NCBI GenBank assembly: GCA_036346225.1
Contig: JARFIW010000115.1
Span: forward strand, 1,824,501 to 1,888,500
DNA from: Platerodrilus igneus
Taxonomy: Eukaryota > Arthropoda > Insecta > Coleoptera > Lycidae
Direction: 5' to 3'
Length of the DNA stretch: 64,000 nt
Shown: in pieces, positions 12,101 to 24,100 of the stretch
Layout: every line of letters starts with the position of its first letter
Position numbering within the stretch: position 1 is the first letter of the stretch
Position numbers and translations under genes: made by a program
The notes under the pieces: model-generated
Told to the model about the DNA's origin: nothing
Databases searched by the model: none
Seen by the model: only the letters and a program-made list of their open reading frames with translations

Positions 12101-15100
12101 ATTTTGTTCGCATGGTTTCGCTTAAGACCTCGTACGTATTTTCCAGATTACTAGAAGACGTTATAACCACATTTTTGTGTTAAAGGATTTCACATCGGAC
12201 TTCTCTTCCCCATTTTGGTGTAAACGCCGTAGAGTTCGCAATAGACTTTTACTGCTGTATGTTGTATTCTTTTTCATTTATTAATCGAATAAATCGCTCT
12301 TTCTGCTTCCAAAGAAACTCGGACACTCCATCGTCGACGCTGGCGTTATTTATGCGATAGCTAGCCATACGGTTGTTAAACGCAGTGCTAACCATTTCTA
12401 CACCATCGTCGCTAGTAGCGGTAACTGATACATTTTATGTCTGTTGCTCCTTAAATGTGCGGCATACGTAGTTTTTTCCATCTCGAAATCGCATACTTTA
12501 CACATAATTCGTGGTTGTTTCGTACAAGGTCCTTTAACAGCTGGCGGAGCTGAACGTTTACGGCTTAATGACATACCATGCTGTTTTTCCTTGTGTCGCT
12601 GTAAGTATCCATTCTCGTAAAAGCGAAACCGCAAGTCCCACAGTTTAAGTACTTTGCTGCGGGCGGATGTATAAGCTTAACCTTGGACGATGTTGCACCA
12701 CGACATTTGTTCTGATGCCGTTTGAGAGCATCCCTCCTGGTAAAGTAGACGTCACAGGGCTCGCATTTAAAAACGTTTGCAGGTACCATTTTAGTACAAA
12801 ACAAAATCCACACTATAAGACTTGACTTGTAAGCGAACTAACTTATAACTAAAGAGTTTACTCGCGTACCTGCTTTATGTACCCTATAGAATGCAAACCG
12901 AAGGTTTCCGAAGACACCGAACGAAGTCTCGGATTTAGCGAGGAACCAAATGACGTCATAATCCTCGCAGCTCGTCCAATACATTTAGCACCAATGTATG
13001 CGCCCGGTTCGCTTTGTCCATGCTGCGAATGCCGTTAGTAAAACATCGGAAACGTCTTCCATGTTATACGGATCGCGTGCATATTAAAATCAAAGGGTGG
13101 TAGCACACACACACAAATTGTGTGCAAGTCGTGCTGTAGAAGATGCAGTGCTACTATAACCAAAAACACTTTAAACCATTACTAAGAAAATACCAACTTG
13201 TTGTCTACAGGATACTTACAACAATTTAATTTTAAATAACTTCTACGTCATACTTTAGGAAATGATAGGCTTGAATATTTTTCAAATGAATCACCAAGCG
13301 AAAGTATATGCTTAGCACTATTAAAATTACCCATTAATTTCCCATTTTTACGACTGTGGTTAATTATAGATTAAAATTTAATTTGTGCACGTTCGAGCTT
13401 CTCGTAAACTAACATATTTTATAGCAACAATGCGCTGTATAATACATGCATACCCCTTCGCCGCGCTACTGCTATTCTTGTAGTTGCTAGAAAAGTCACT
13501 CTCCTTTTACTGTTAGGACCGATGCAAAGCACCAATTTTTTATACTTTCTATAGCACATCGCGCGCTTTTTCGTATGATAATTAAATTTGCTTCTGTAGG
13601 CTTTTACACTTTCGCATAGCGGTCAATCGCACGTAATGATTTCTAGAACCGGTAAGTACTCGATATCGCCCAATAGAGAATTAGATGCTCGATGTCTGTC
13701 AATTTCCGATTCCCTCGTAAAGGTAGGAAAACCCAGTCAATAATCCATTATACTTCAACCCGCTCCTGTTCTGATAATTTACAAACATTTTTCGAACGAC
13801 AATGGGCCGAGAATTTTTAAACCTCCGAGGGATCTTTAAGTCGTGATCAATTACACATCCGAGCTACGCGTAAACTAACATATTTTGCAGCAACTGTATA
13901 ATACATGCATACCCCTTCTCTGCGCTACTGCTATTCTTGTAGTTGCTTGGAAAAGTCAGTCGCCCTTTTTACTGCTAGGGCCGCTAAAAAGCACCATTCC
14001 ATACTTTATTTATAAGTGTAGCACATCGCGCACTTTTTTGTCGGTTAATTAAATTTTTGTTTATGTAGGCCTTTACACTTTCGCTTATTTAAACATCTAA
14101 TACGATCGATTAACCACTTTCGATTATTCTAACGGGGAACCACCATACATCCCACCGCACCGTTCTTTTTGAATCCAACGATCCTATGGGCTTCCGCACA
14201 CTAACACCTAACGTATCTTTCCTACTAGTTGTTAAACAAAAACTACCGGTATCGCCATTGTGGATATAAGCAGATGTTTGTGGATGTGTACGAGAATATG
14301 TAACCATATACATTAATTAGTCTAAGCTATTTTATTTAGTCCAAGAAAATTATTATTTTTCTAATCCACAACTAATAATCGTCTTTATAGGTTTAACATT
14401 TCTACCATTTCCCAATGACTGGTGCTACGTACATGTAAACTTTAATTTCTTATTAGAGAGAATTCTTATTATCCCACGCACTGCTGCGTAGTTGCATGCC
14501 CACCCCTTTTGGGAATATATGCTCGTTATAGGTTGTAGCACCCGCGGTTTTACTTAACTACACTTCGTGAGACCCTTTAATCTTTTAATCGTATCTTTCT
14601 CGCTTACAATACACTCGGACTTAGCCCTACTACCAACAAATTCTAATACTAGACCCCCATTAAATTCGTCTTTAAATTTCCCTACAAGTTTTTATCGACA
14701 AGTGTTATATTGTATTTATTATACGCGGGGTAGTCACTCTTTTAAGATAAATATATTTTGCTAGGTATCAACTAATATTAAATTTTTCTAGGGACCCCAA
14801 ATCTGTAAATAGATTTTAAATAGGACCACCCCATACAAAGTTATGCCTTTTAAAGACTAATTTTTACCCATCTTTATTTAACCCCATCTTTAAAACCCTT
14901 TTTTTCGCTAACCGAGACATATGCTTTAACTAACCATTCCCCTAGAAATCTAAAACCGCAGTGTCCCGCGAATACTACGTGGAGGTAACACGTATACTCT
15001 GTCAACCAGGATAGAAGCAGGAAAGATTTGGAAGGTGGGCGAAGAACTTAAAAATTATGGAATTTAAAAACTAATATATACAATAGATTTACAAAATCTA

Positions 15101-18100
15101 TACAACTATCTTAGATCTATATCTTTACGTCCCCATGCGTAGATTGTTGTACTATTAGGAATGATATACCTTTTGTCATCTTCGCTCGATAAACTAATTT
15201 TATTAATTATCTGCGTGTACAAATCGTGTTTTTACTCCGGATACATACACCGGCAAGTACTCCACACCAAATAAAGAATTAGATGCTTGGTAACTGTTAA
15301 CTTCCGCATCCCTCGTGTACGCCTAAGCACGCCTGTGCACATGCACACCCCTGCGCGTGCGCACCCCTGCCCATGCGCGCTGCCCATGCGCACCCCTCTC
15401 TGTGCGACTGCTATTTCGTGGTAACGTCACAGCCTTTTATTAATAAAGAACAATGTTATATACTATTATAAAATGTTTATTCTGACATTATACATAACAA
15501 ATTTAAAAAACAACTAATGCCAAGCATGGACCCATTTAAACTTAATTTTAATACAAAGTTATACACAGAAGACAGTCCTTTCTTTATGTTTGTTTGCGGT
15601 GGTTTTAATTTTATCTAATTTTATTCGCAGCTTAAAATTTAAATCGACACCCAAGTCTTCTATCTCCTTTTCTAGCCAATAGTTTGATACATAAAGACCG
15701 TCTAGGTTTTCGAATTGTAAAATGTACCGAAGTTTGCCTCTATATTTAAAGTCTTTGATTCCGCCGACAACCAGATCCATTCCTTCGTGTAATTCTTGCA
15801 GCTTGTGACAATCTTTTAATCGCAGTTTTCCCACTATATCCTGCATACGTATCTTGTTAGCTTGATCGACTTCTTCTTGTCGGTATTGGAGGAAATCCTT
15901 TTTCTCCCACACACTGTTGCGTAGTTGCATGTCCACCACTTTTGGGAATATATGGTTGTTATAGGTTGTAAGACCCTCGGTTTTAAATGATCCGAAAGGT
16001 TCTTTACTGGGCAAATATACAATGTTTAGCGGAACCCCTTTACGTGTGGTGTACGCCAAGGTTACGAAACCCGCATTCCTTAGTTCTTCTTTGTTATCTG
16101 CCATTTTGATAAATACGTTTTTAGAATAACCTTTAAAAGTATACGGATTTAGTACCATCCTTTTCCGCAAGAACGCCTACATAACTAAAAGAGTCTTTCT
16201 TACTAACCGCAAATGCAAACAGCTTGTAGAACCCGGATGTATTTAAGTCACTCCATCGGCACATAAAATAATCTTTAATTCTTCCCCATTTTCTCTAATA
16301 AGATGTTCTTTGTATAACACATCTTTGTATTGTTCGCGTATTGTCGCAGTGTTTTCCATGTACTCCAATTTTCGTCTTTTGCATCCATTTCCTCTAATTC
16401 CAGTTGTCTTTTCCTTCCACTTACAGCGTATGGTATGCATAATGGAGCAATTTCCTTTAGCGTAAACGGATAAAGTTTACTACCAATATTTACGCGTTGT
16501 CGTACAACCTCTGGACGAATGTTATGCGTATCTATCAACCCCAATTCCGAAATGATTATTTCTTTTGGAATTGTAGAATATGGTGTTGCAGATTGTGTAA
16601 AATATGTACTGCCTGCTTTAATGTAGCACTTGTGTAAGATTTTTATTTTATCTGAGCTGTCTTCCTCCTCTACTATCTCCAAATAATTTACGGGTAAATA
16701 GTTAAAACTAAAAGCCGAAAGCACATACTTTATCAATTTTTCCCTTTCTTTTGGTTTTTCGGACAACTTAATTTGCAAGCCCGTCAATTTCTTTGTATTA
16801 CCATTCCCCCAATACACGTACTGTAGCAGGTTATTAAACACTAAACAGCAGCTATTTTGTAGCTTGTCCGATAGCTTACTCCACATTTTGGCAAGTGGTA
16901 CCGAGTACATTGGCGCCTTTAGGAAGTATAACTTACTATCTTCCAATAACTTTAAACAGTCTTTTAAGGGATTATACACCCGTCCCGCACTGACATAGGT
17001 TAGGTCAGGGCGAATACGAAGAAAAGTGTAATATTATAGTTGACAACGATAAAACTGTAGGAATTGATTGTTTAACATGGCTAACAACCAATGCAAGAAT
17101 TAAGATATACAACAAATTTGTGTGTCAGATAACAAGTCCTGGTGTTAATAAACAACTTGGCAATCATATACTAGATTTTTTACGTTGTCCAGATGTGCGT
17201 TTTAAGGGAAACATTTGCGTCTACTTTGGCTAAAGAATATGGTATTACGCGATTGGAAGCGACAATATACAACTGTGCAATTGGAAGCTATGTCAGTGCG
17301 GGACGGGTGTATAATCCCTTAAAAGACTGTTTAAAGTTATTGGAAGATAGTAAGTTATACTTCCTAAAGGCGCCAATGTACTCGGTACCACTTGCCAAAA
17401 TGTGGAGTAAGCTATCGGACAAGCTACAAAATAGCTGCTGTTTAGTGTTTAATAACCTGCTACAGTACGTGTATTGGGGGAATGGTAATACAAAGAAATT
17501 GACGGGCTTGCAAATTAAGTTGTCCGAAAAACCAAAAGAAAGGGAAAAATTGATAAAGTATGTGCTTTCGGCTTTTAGTTTTAACTATTTACCCGTAAAT
17601 TATTTGGAGATAGTAGAGGAGGAAGACAGCTCAGATAAAATAAAAATCTTACACAAGTGCTACATTAAAGCAGGCAGTACATATTTTACACAATCTGCAA
17701 CACCATATTCTACAATTCCAAAAGAAATAATCATTTCGGAATTGGGGTTGATAGATACGCATAACATTCGTCCAGAGGTTGTACGACAACGCGTAAATAT
17801 TGGTAGTAAACTTTATCCGTTTACGCTAAAGGAAATTGCTCCATTATGCATACCATACGCTGTAAGTGGAAGGAAAAGACAACTGGAATTAGAGGAAATG
17901 GATGCAAAAGACGAAAATTGAGTACATGGAAAACACTGCGACAATACGCGAACAATACAAAGATGTGTTATACAAAGAACATCTTATTAGAGAAAATGGG
18001 AAGAATTAAAAGATTATTTTATGTGCCGATGGAGTGACTTAAATACATCCGGGTTCTACAAGCTGTTTGCATTTGCGGTTAGTAAGAAAGACTCTTTAGT

Positions 18101-21100
18101 TATGTAGGCGTTCTTGCGGAAAAGGATGGTACTAAATCCGTATACTTTTAAAAGGTTATTCTAAAACGTATTTATCAAAATGGCAGATAACAAAGAAGAA
18201 CTAAGGAATGCGGGTTTCGTAACCTTGGCGTACACCACACGTAAAGGGGTTCCGCTAAACATTGTATATTTGCCCAGTAAAGAACCTTTCGGATCATTTA
18301 AAACCGAGGGTCTTACAACCTATAACAACCATATATTCCCAAAAGTGGTGGACATGCAACTACGCAACAGTGTGTGGAGAAAAGGATTTCTCCAATACCG
18401 ACAAGAAGAAGTCGATCAAGCTAACAAGATACGTATGCAGGATATAGTGGAAAACTGCGATTAAAAGATTGTCACAAGCTGCAAGAATTACACGAAGGAA
18501 TGGATCTGGTTGTCGGCGGAATCAAAGACTTTAAATATAGAGGCAAACTTCGGTACATTTTACAATTCGAAAACCTAGACGGTCTTTATGTATCAAACTA
18601 TTGGCTAGAAAAGGAGATAGAAGACTTGGGTGTCGATTTAAATTTTAAGCTGCGAATAAAATTAGATAAAATTAAAACCACCGCAAACAAACATAAAGAA
18701 AGGACTGTCTTCTGTGTATAACTTTGTATTAAAATTAAGTTTAAATGGGTCCATGCTTGGCATTAGTTGTTTTTAAATTTGTTATGTATAATGTCAGAAT
18801 AAACATTTTATAATAGTATATAACATTGTTCTTTATTATAAAAGGCTGTGACGTTACCACGAAATAGCAGTCGCACAGAGAGGGTGCGCATGGGCAGCGC
18901 GCATGGGCAGGGTGCGCACGCGCAGGGTGTGCATGTGCACAGGCGTGCTTAGGCGTACACGAGGGATGCGGAAGTTAACAGTTACCAAGCATCTAATTCT
19001 TTATTTGGTGTGGAGTACTTGCCGGTGTATGTATCCGGAGTAAAAACACGATTTGTACACGCAGATAATTAATAAAATTAGTTTATCGAGCGAAGATGAC
19101 AAAAGGTATATCATTCCTAATAGTACAACAATCTACGCATGGTGACGTAAAGATATAGATCTAAGATAGTTGTATAGATTTTGTAAATCTATTGTATATA
19201 TTAGTTTTTAAATTCCATAATTTTTAAGTTCTTCGCCCACCTTCCAAATCTTTCCTGCTTCTATCCTGGTTGACAGAGTATACGTGTTACCTCCACGTAG
19301 TATTCGCGGGACACTGCGGTTTTAGATTTCTAGGGGAATGGTTAGTTAAAGCATATGTCTCGGTTAGCGAAAAAAAGGGTTTTAAAGATGGGGTTAAATA
19401 AAGATGGGTAAAAATTAGTCTTTAAAAGGCATAACTTTGTATGGGTGGTCCTATTTAAAATCTATTTACAGATTTGGGGTCCCTAGAAAAATTTAATATT
19501 AGTTGATACCTAGCAAAATATATTTATCTTAAAAGAGTGACTACCCCGCGTATAATAAATACAATATAACACTTGTCGATAAAAACTTGTAGGGAAATTT
19601 AAAGACGAATTTAATGGGGGTCTAGTATTAGAATTTGTTGGTAGTAGGGCTAAGTCCGAGTGTATTGTAAGCGAGAAAGATACGATTAAAAAGATTAAAG
19701 GGGTCTCACGAAGTGTAGTTAAGTAAAACCGCGGGTGCTACAACCTATAACGAGCATATATTCCCAAAAGGGGTGGGCATGCAACTACGCAGCAGTGCGT
19801 GGGATAATAAGAATTCTCTCTAATAAGAAATTAAAGTTTACATGTACGTAGCACCAGTCATTGGGAAATGGTAGAAATGTTAAACCTATAAAGACGATTA
19901 TTAGTTGTGGATTAGAAAAATAATAATTTTCTTGGACTAAATAAAATAGCTTAGACTAATTAATGTATATGGTTACATATTCTCGTACACATCCACAAAC
20001 ATCTGCTTATATCCACAATGGCGATACCGGTAGTTTTGTTTAACAACTAGTAGGAAAGATACGTTAGGTGTTAGTGTGCGGAAGCCCATAGGATCGTTGG
20101 ATTCAAAAGAACGGTGCGGTGGGATGTATGGTGGTTCCCGTTAGAATAATCGAAAGTGGTTAATCGATCGTATTAGATGTTTAAATAAGCGAAAGTGTAA
20201 AGGCCTCACATAAACAAAAATTTAATTAACCGACAAAAAGTGCGCGATGTGCAACACTTATAAATAAAGTATGGAATGGTGCTTTTAGCGGCCCTAGCAG
20301 TAAAAGGGCGACTGACTTTTCCAAGCAACTACAAGAATAGCAGTAGCGCAGAGAAGGGGTATGCATGTATTATACAGTTGCTGCAAAATATGTTAGTTTA
20401 CGCGTAGCTCGGATGTGTAATTGATCACGACTTAAAGATCCTCGGAGGTTTAAAAATTCTCGGCCCATTGTCGTTCGAAAATGTTTGTAAATTATCAGAA
20501 CAGGAGCGGGTTGAAGTATAATGGATTATTGACTGGGTTTTTCCTACCTTTACGAGGGAATCGGAAATTGACAGACATCGAGCATCTAATTTCTATTGGA
20601 GCGATATCGAGTACTTACCGGTTCTAGAAATCATTACGTGCGATTGACCGCTATGCGAAAGTGTAAAAGCCTACAGAAGCAAATTTAATTATCATACGAA
20701 AAAGCGCGCGATGTGCTATAGAAAGTATAAAAAATTGGTGCTTTGCATCGGTCCTAACAGTAAAAAGGAGAGTGACTTTTTCTAGCAACTACAAGAATAG
20801 CAGTAGCGCGGCGAAGGGGTATGCATGTATTATACAGCGCATTGTTGCTATAAAATATGTTAGTTTACGAGAAGCTCGAACGTGCACAAATTAAATTTTA
20901 ATCTATAATTAACCACAGTCGTAAAATGGAAATTAATGGGTAATTTTAATAGTGCTACATATACTTTCGCTTGGTGATTCATTTGAAAATATTCAAGCCT
21001 ATCATTTCCTAAAGTATGACGTAGAAGTTATTTAAAATTAAATTGTTGTAAGTATCCTGTAGACAACAAGTTGGTATTTTCTTAGTAATGGTTTAAAGTG

Positions 21101-24100
21101 TTTTTGGTTATATTAGCACTGCATCTTCTACAGCACGACTTGCACACAATTTGTGTGTGTGTGCTACCACCCTTTTGGATTTTTAATATGCACGCGATCC
21201 GTATAACATGGAAGACGTTTCCGATGTTTTTACTAACGGCATTCGCAGCATGGACAAAGCGAACCGGCGCATACATTGGTGCTAAATGTATTGGACGAGC
21301 TGCGAGGATTATGACGTCATTTAGTTCTCGCTAAATCCGAGACTTCGTTCGGTGTCTTCGAAACCTTCGGTTTGCATTCTATAGGGTACATAAAGCAGGT
21401 ACGCGAGAGTAAACTCTTTAGTTATGTTAGTTCGCTTACAAGTCAAGTCTTATAGTGTGGATTTTGTTTTGTACTAAAATGGTACCTGCAAACGTTTTTA
21501 AATGCGAGCCCTGTGACGTCTACTTTACCAGGAGGATGCTCTCAAACGGCATCAGAACAAATGTCGTGGTGCAACATCGTCCAGGTTGCTTATACATCCG
21601 CCCGCAGCAAAGTACTTAAACTGTGGGACTTGCGGTTTCGCTTTTACGAGAATGGATAGCTTACAGCGACACAAGGAAAACAGCATGGTATGTCATTAAG
21701 CCGTAAACGTTCAGCTCCGCCAGCTGTTAAAGGACCTTGTACGAAACAACCACGAATTATGTGTAAAGTATGCGATTTCGAGATGGAAAAACTACGTATG
21801 CCGCACATTTAAGGAGCAACAGACATAAAATGTATCAGTTACCGCTACTAGCGACGATGGTGTAGAAATGGTTAGCACTGCGTTTAACAACCGTATGGCT
21901 AGCTATCGCATAAATAACGCCAGCGTCGACGATGGAGTGTCCGAGTTTCTTTGGAAGCAGAAAGAGCGATTTATTCGATTAATAAATGAAAAAGAATACA
22001 ACATACAGCAGTAAAAGTCTATTGCGAACTCTACGGCGTTTACACCAAAATGGGGAAGAGAAGTCCGATGTGAAATCCTTTAACACAAAAATGTGGTTAT
22101 AACGTCTTCTAGTAATCTGGAAAATACGTACGAGGTCTTAAGCGAAACCATGCGAACAAAATCAGAGGAATTTGAAACATGCGAGTCCGGTTGGTCTTTG
22201 GAAAAAGTGCTCTATTTAGAAATAAATATTAATAAGTATGACCCGATATGACAAGTTCTAGGTTGAAAATAAAAATTGTAAATATGTATTTAGAAATGTG
22301 GTTTTAAAAATTTAAACTGTATTAGTAAAATTGTTTGTAATAAAAAGTTTTAAGAATGGTTTTAGATTTTCTTTTATGTATAAGCCGCAGGAAATTTATA
22401 ATTTAAAGGGTGTGTGTAAAATGGTAAGGGTCGTTCGATTTTAAATCTATTTAGAGATTCGGATTGTGCATAAAATTCTAGACTAACAAGATGTGCTACA
22501 TGTATAAAAATTTATAAGAACGCTCAAAAGTCGCTACAGGTAAGAAATCTTAAAATGGGGTAGCTCTCTGGGGATGGTGCTATGTGAAAATTTAAAGAGA
22601 TTTGGATAGCTTAGAAAATTCTAATATTGATTGATACCAAACAAGGTAGGTTTATCTCGTGGGTGGAAATGTGGAGAAAGATTTATCTCGCAGAGGGTAT
22701 ATGTGTAACTTTGCAGGGCGTGGTCCGATTTCAAATCTGTTTGCAGATTCGGGTTGTGCGTAAAATTGTAGACTAATTTAATGTATTGCATGTATAAAAA
22801 AATTTATAAGAACGCTCAAAAGTCGCTACAGGTAAGAAATCTTAAAATTAGGTAGCTCCTTGGGGATGGTGCAATCTGAAAAATTCCTAGAGATTTGGGT
22901 AGCTGAGAAAATTCTAATATTGATTAATACCAAACAAGATAGGTTTATCTCGAAAGATGCAATGGCTAGACGAAGAAAACTATTTGTTAGGTTTGCTTAT
23001 AGAGCAAATAGCAAAATTAGAAGATCAGGACTTTAAAGGGGTATAACTTTGCAGGGCGTGGTCCGATTTCAAATCTGTTTACAGATTCGGGATGTGCATA
23101 AAATTCGAAGCTAATTTAATGTATTGCATGTATAAAAAAATTTATAAGAACGCTCAAAAGTCGCTACAGGTAAGAAATCTTAAAATGAGGGTAGCTCCCT
23201 GGGGGATGATGCAATCTAAAAAATTCCTAGAGATTCGGGTAGCTAAGAAAATTCTAATATTAATTGATACCAAACAAGATAGGTTTATCTCGTGGGTGGA
23301 AATGTGGAGAAAGATTTATCTCGCGGGTGGAAAGAATGCGAGTGTGATATAATCAAAATGGTTGGTGTAAAAAATTCCACAAGGCGGTCCACAGGGCGGA
23401 GCAAGGATAAGATTCATCTCCCTCATTTGCTCCTTATGGGAATTTACATGTAAATTGGTCCAGATGTGGGAGCAAATGTGGGATTCTGGAGCAAATGTGG
23501 TGGTGGGTTCCCTGAAAATGGTCTACTCAACTAGTTACACTTACGTCCCAACAGGCAAAAGCACACTGTAGCCTCCTGTAAATGTTTCAACTTCATCTCA
23601 ACAGACAACAATTGTGGCTGATAGCCAATTCTCGTAGCACAGTTGGTTGTGCTGCTGTTAGTGACACAAGAATGGTTACACGTTATCGTCAGCTTTGTTC
23701 TAAATGCGTACACGTTCACAAACCTAGGCAACTAGTTGCACTTTCGTCCCAACAGTCAGAAGCACATAGTAGCCTCCTGTAAATGTTTCAACTTCATCCC
23801 AACAGGCAACAATTGTGTCCGATAGCCGGTTTTGGCAGTACATTTGGTTGTGCTGCTGTTAGAGGCACAGGAATGACTACATGTTATCGTCAGCTTTGTT
23901 TTCAAGGCTCACAAGCCTAGGCAACTAGTTACACTTTCGTCCCAAAAGGCAAAAGCACATAGTAGCCTCCTGTAAATGTTTCAACTTCATCCCAACAGGC
24001 AACAATTGTGCCTGATAGCCAGTTCTGGTAGTACATTTGGTTGTGCTGCTATTAGTGACACAAAAATGGCTACACGTTATCGTTAGCCTTGTTCTAAATT

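Larger units (their letters stand above)
10395..16998 (+). repeat. Left arm of the palindrome (6604 bp)
   Basis: Pairs with 17288-23527. Its inner end is CCCGCACTGACATAG; the next base breaks complementarity. It is longer than the right arm mainly because a ~340-bp subterminal unit is present one extra time (sequence at 10921 recurs at 11261, but once in the right arm). Confidence 0.95.
10395..23527. mobile_element. 13.1-kb palindromic mobile element (possible snap-back Maverick/Polinton-like insertion)
   Basis: The element begins AGTAGACCATTTTCAGGG and ends with its reverse complement, inside a 6-bp duplication. The left arm (10395-16998) and right arm (17288-23527) are near-identical inverted copies throughout, separated by a 289-bp loop. 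Each arm contains, from the outside in, subterminal repeats, a C2H2 zinc-finger gene, a conserved short open frame, a short coding segment and the 3' portion of a larger gene cut by the palindrome centre. A 6-bp duplication and AG..CT ends are reported for Maverick/Polinton elements, but no PolB, integrase, ATPase or capsid gene is recognisable, so the class is uncertain; other DNA elements with similar duplications remain possible. It was probably mobilised in trans. Confidence 0.85.
17288..23527 (-). repeat. Right arm of the palindrome (6240 bp)
   Basis: Inverted copy of the left arm. Most small differences that I compared are one-base changes in homopolymer length, several of which break open frames. 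Confidence 0.95.

Noticed and set aside
10395..23527. Palindrome as a pure fold-back sequencing artefact
   Set aside because: An artefact would place reverse-complemented left flank after the right arm. Instead the satellite continues in the original orientation with a clean 6-bp duplication. Read-level proof is still needed.
10395..23527. Element genes as Maverick polymerase, integrase, ATPase, protease or capsid
   Set aside because: I looked for their hallmark motifs in the readable frames and saw none, so only the end structure supports that class.
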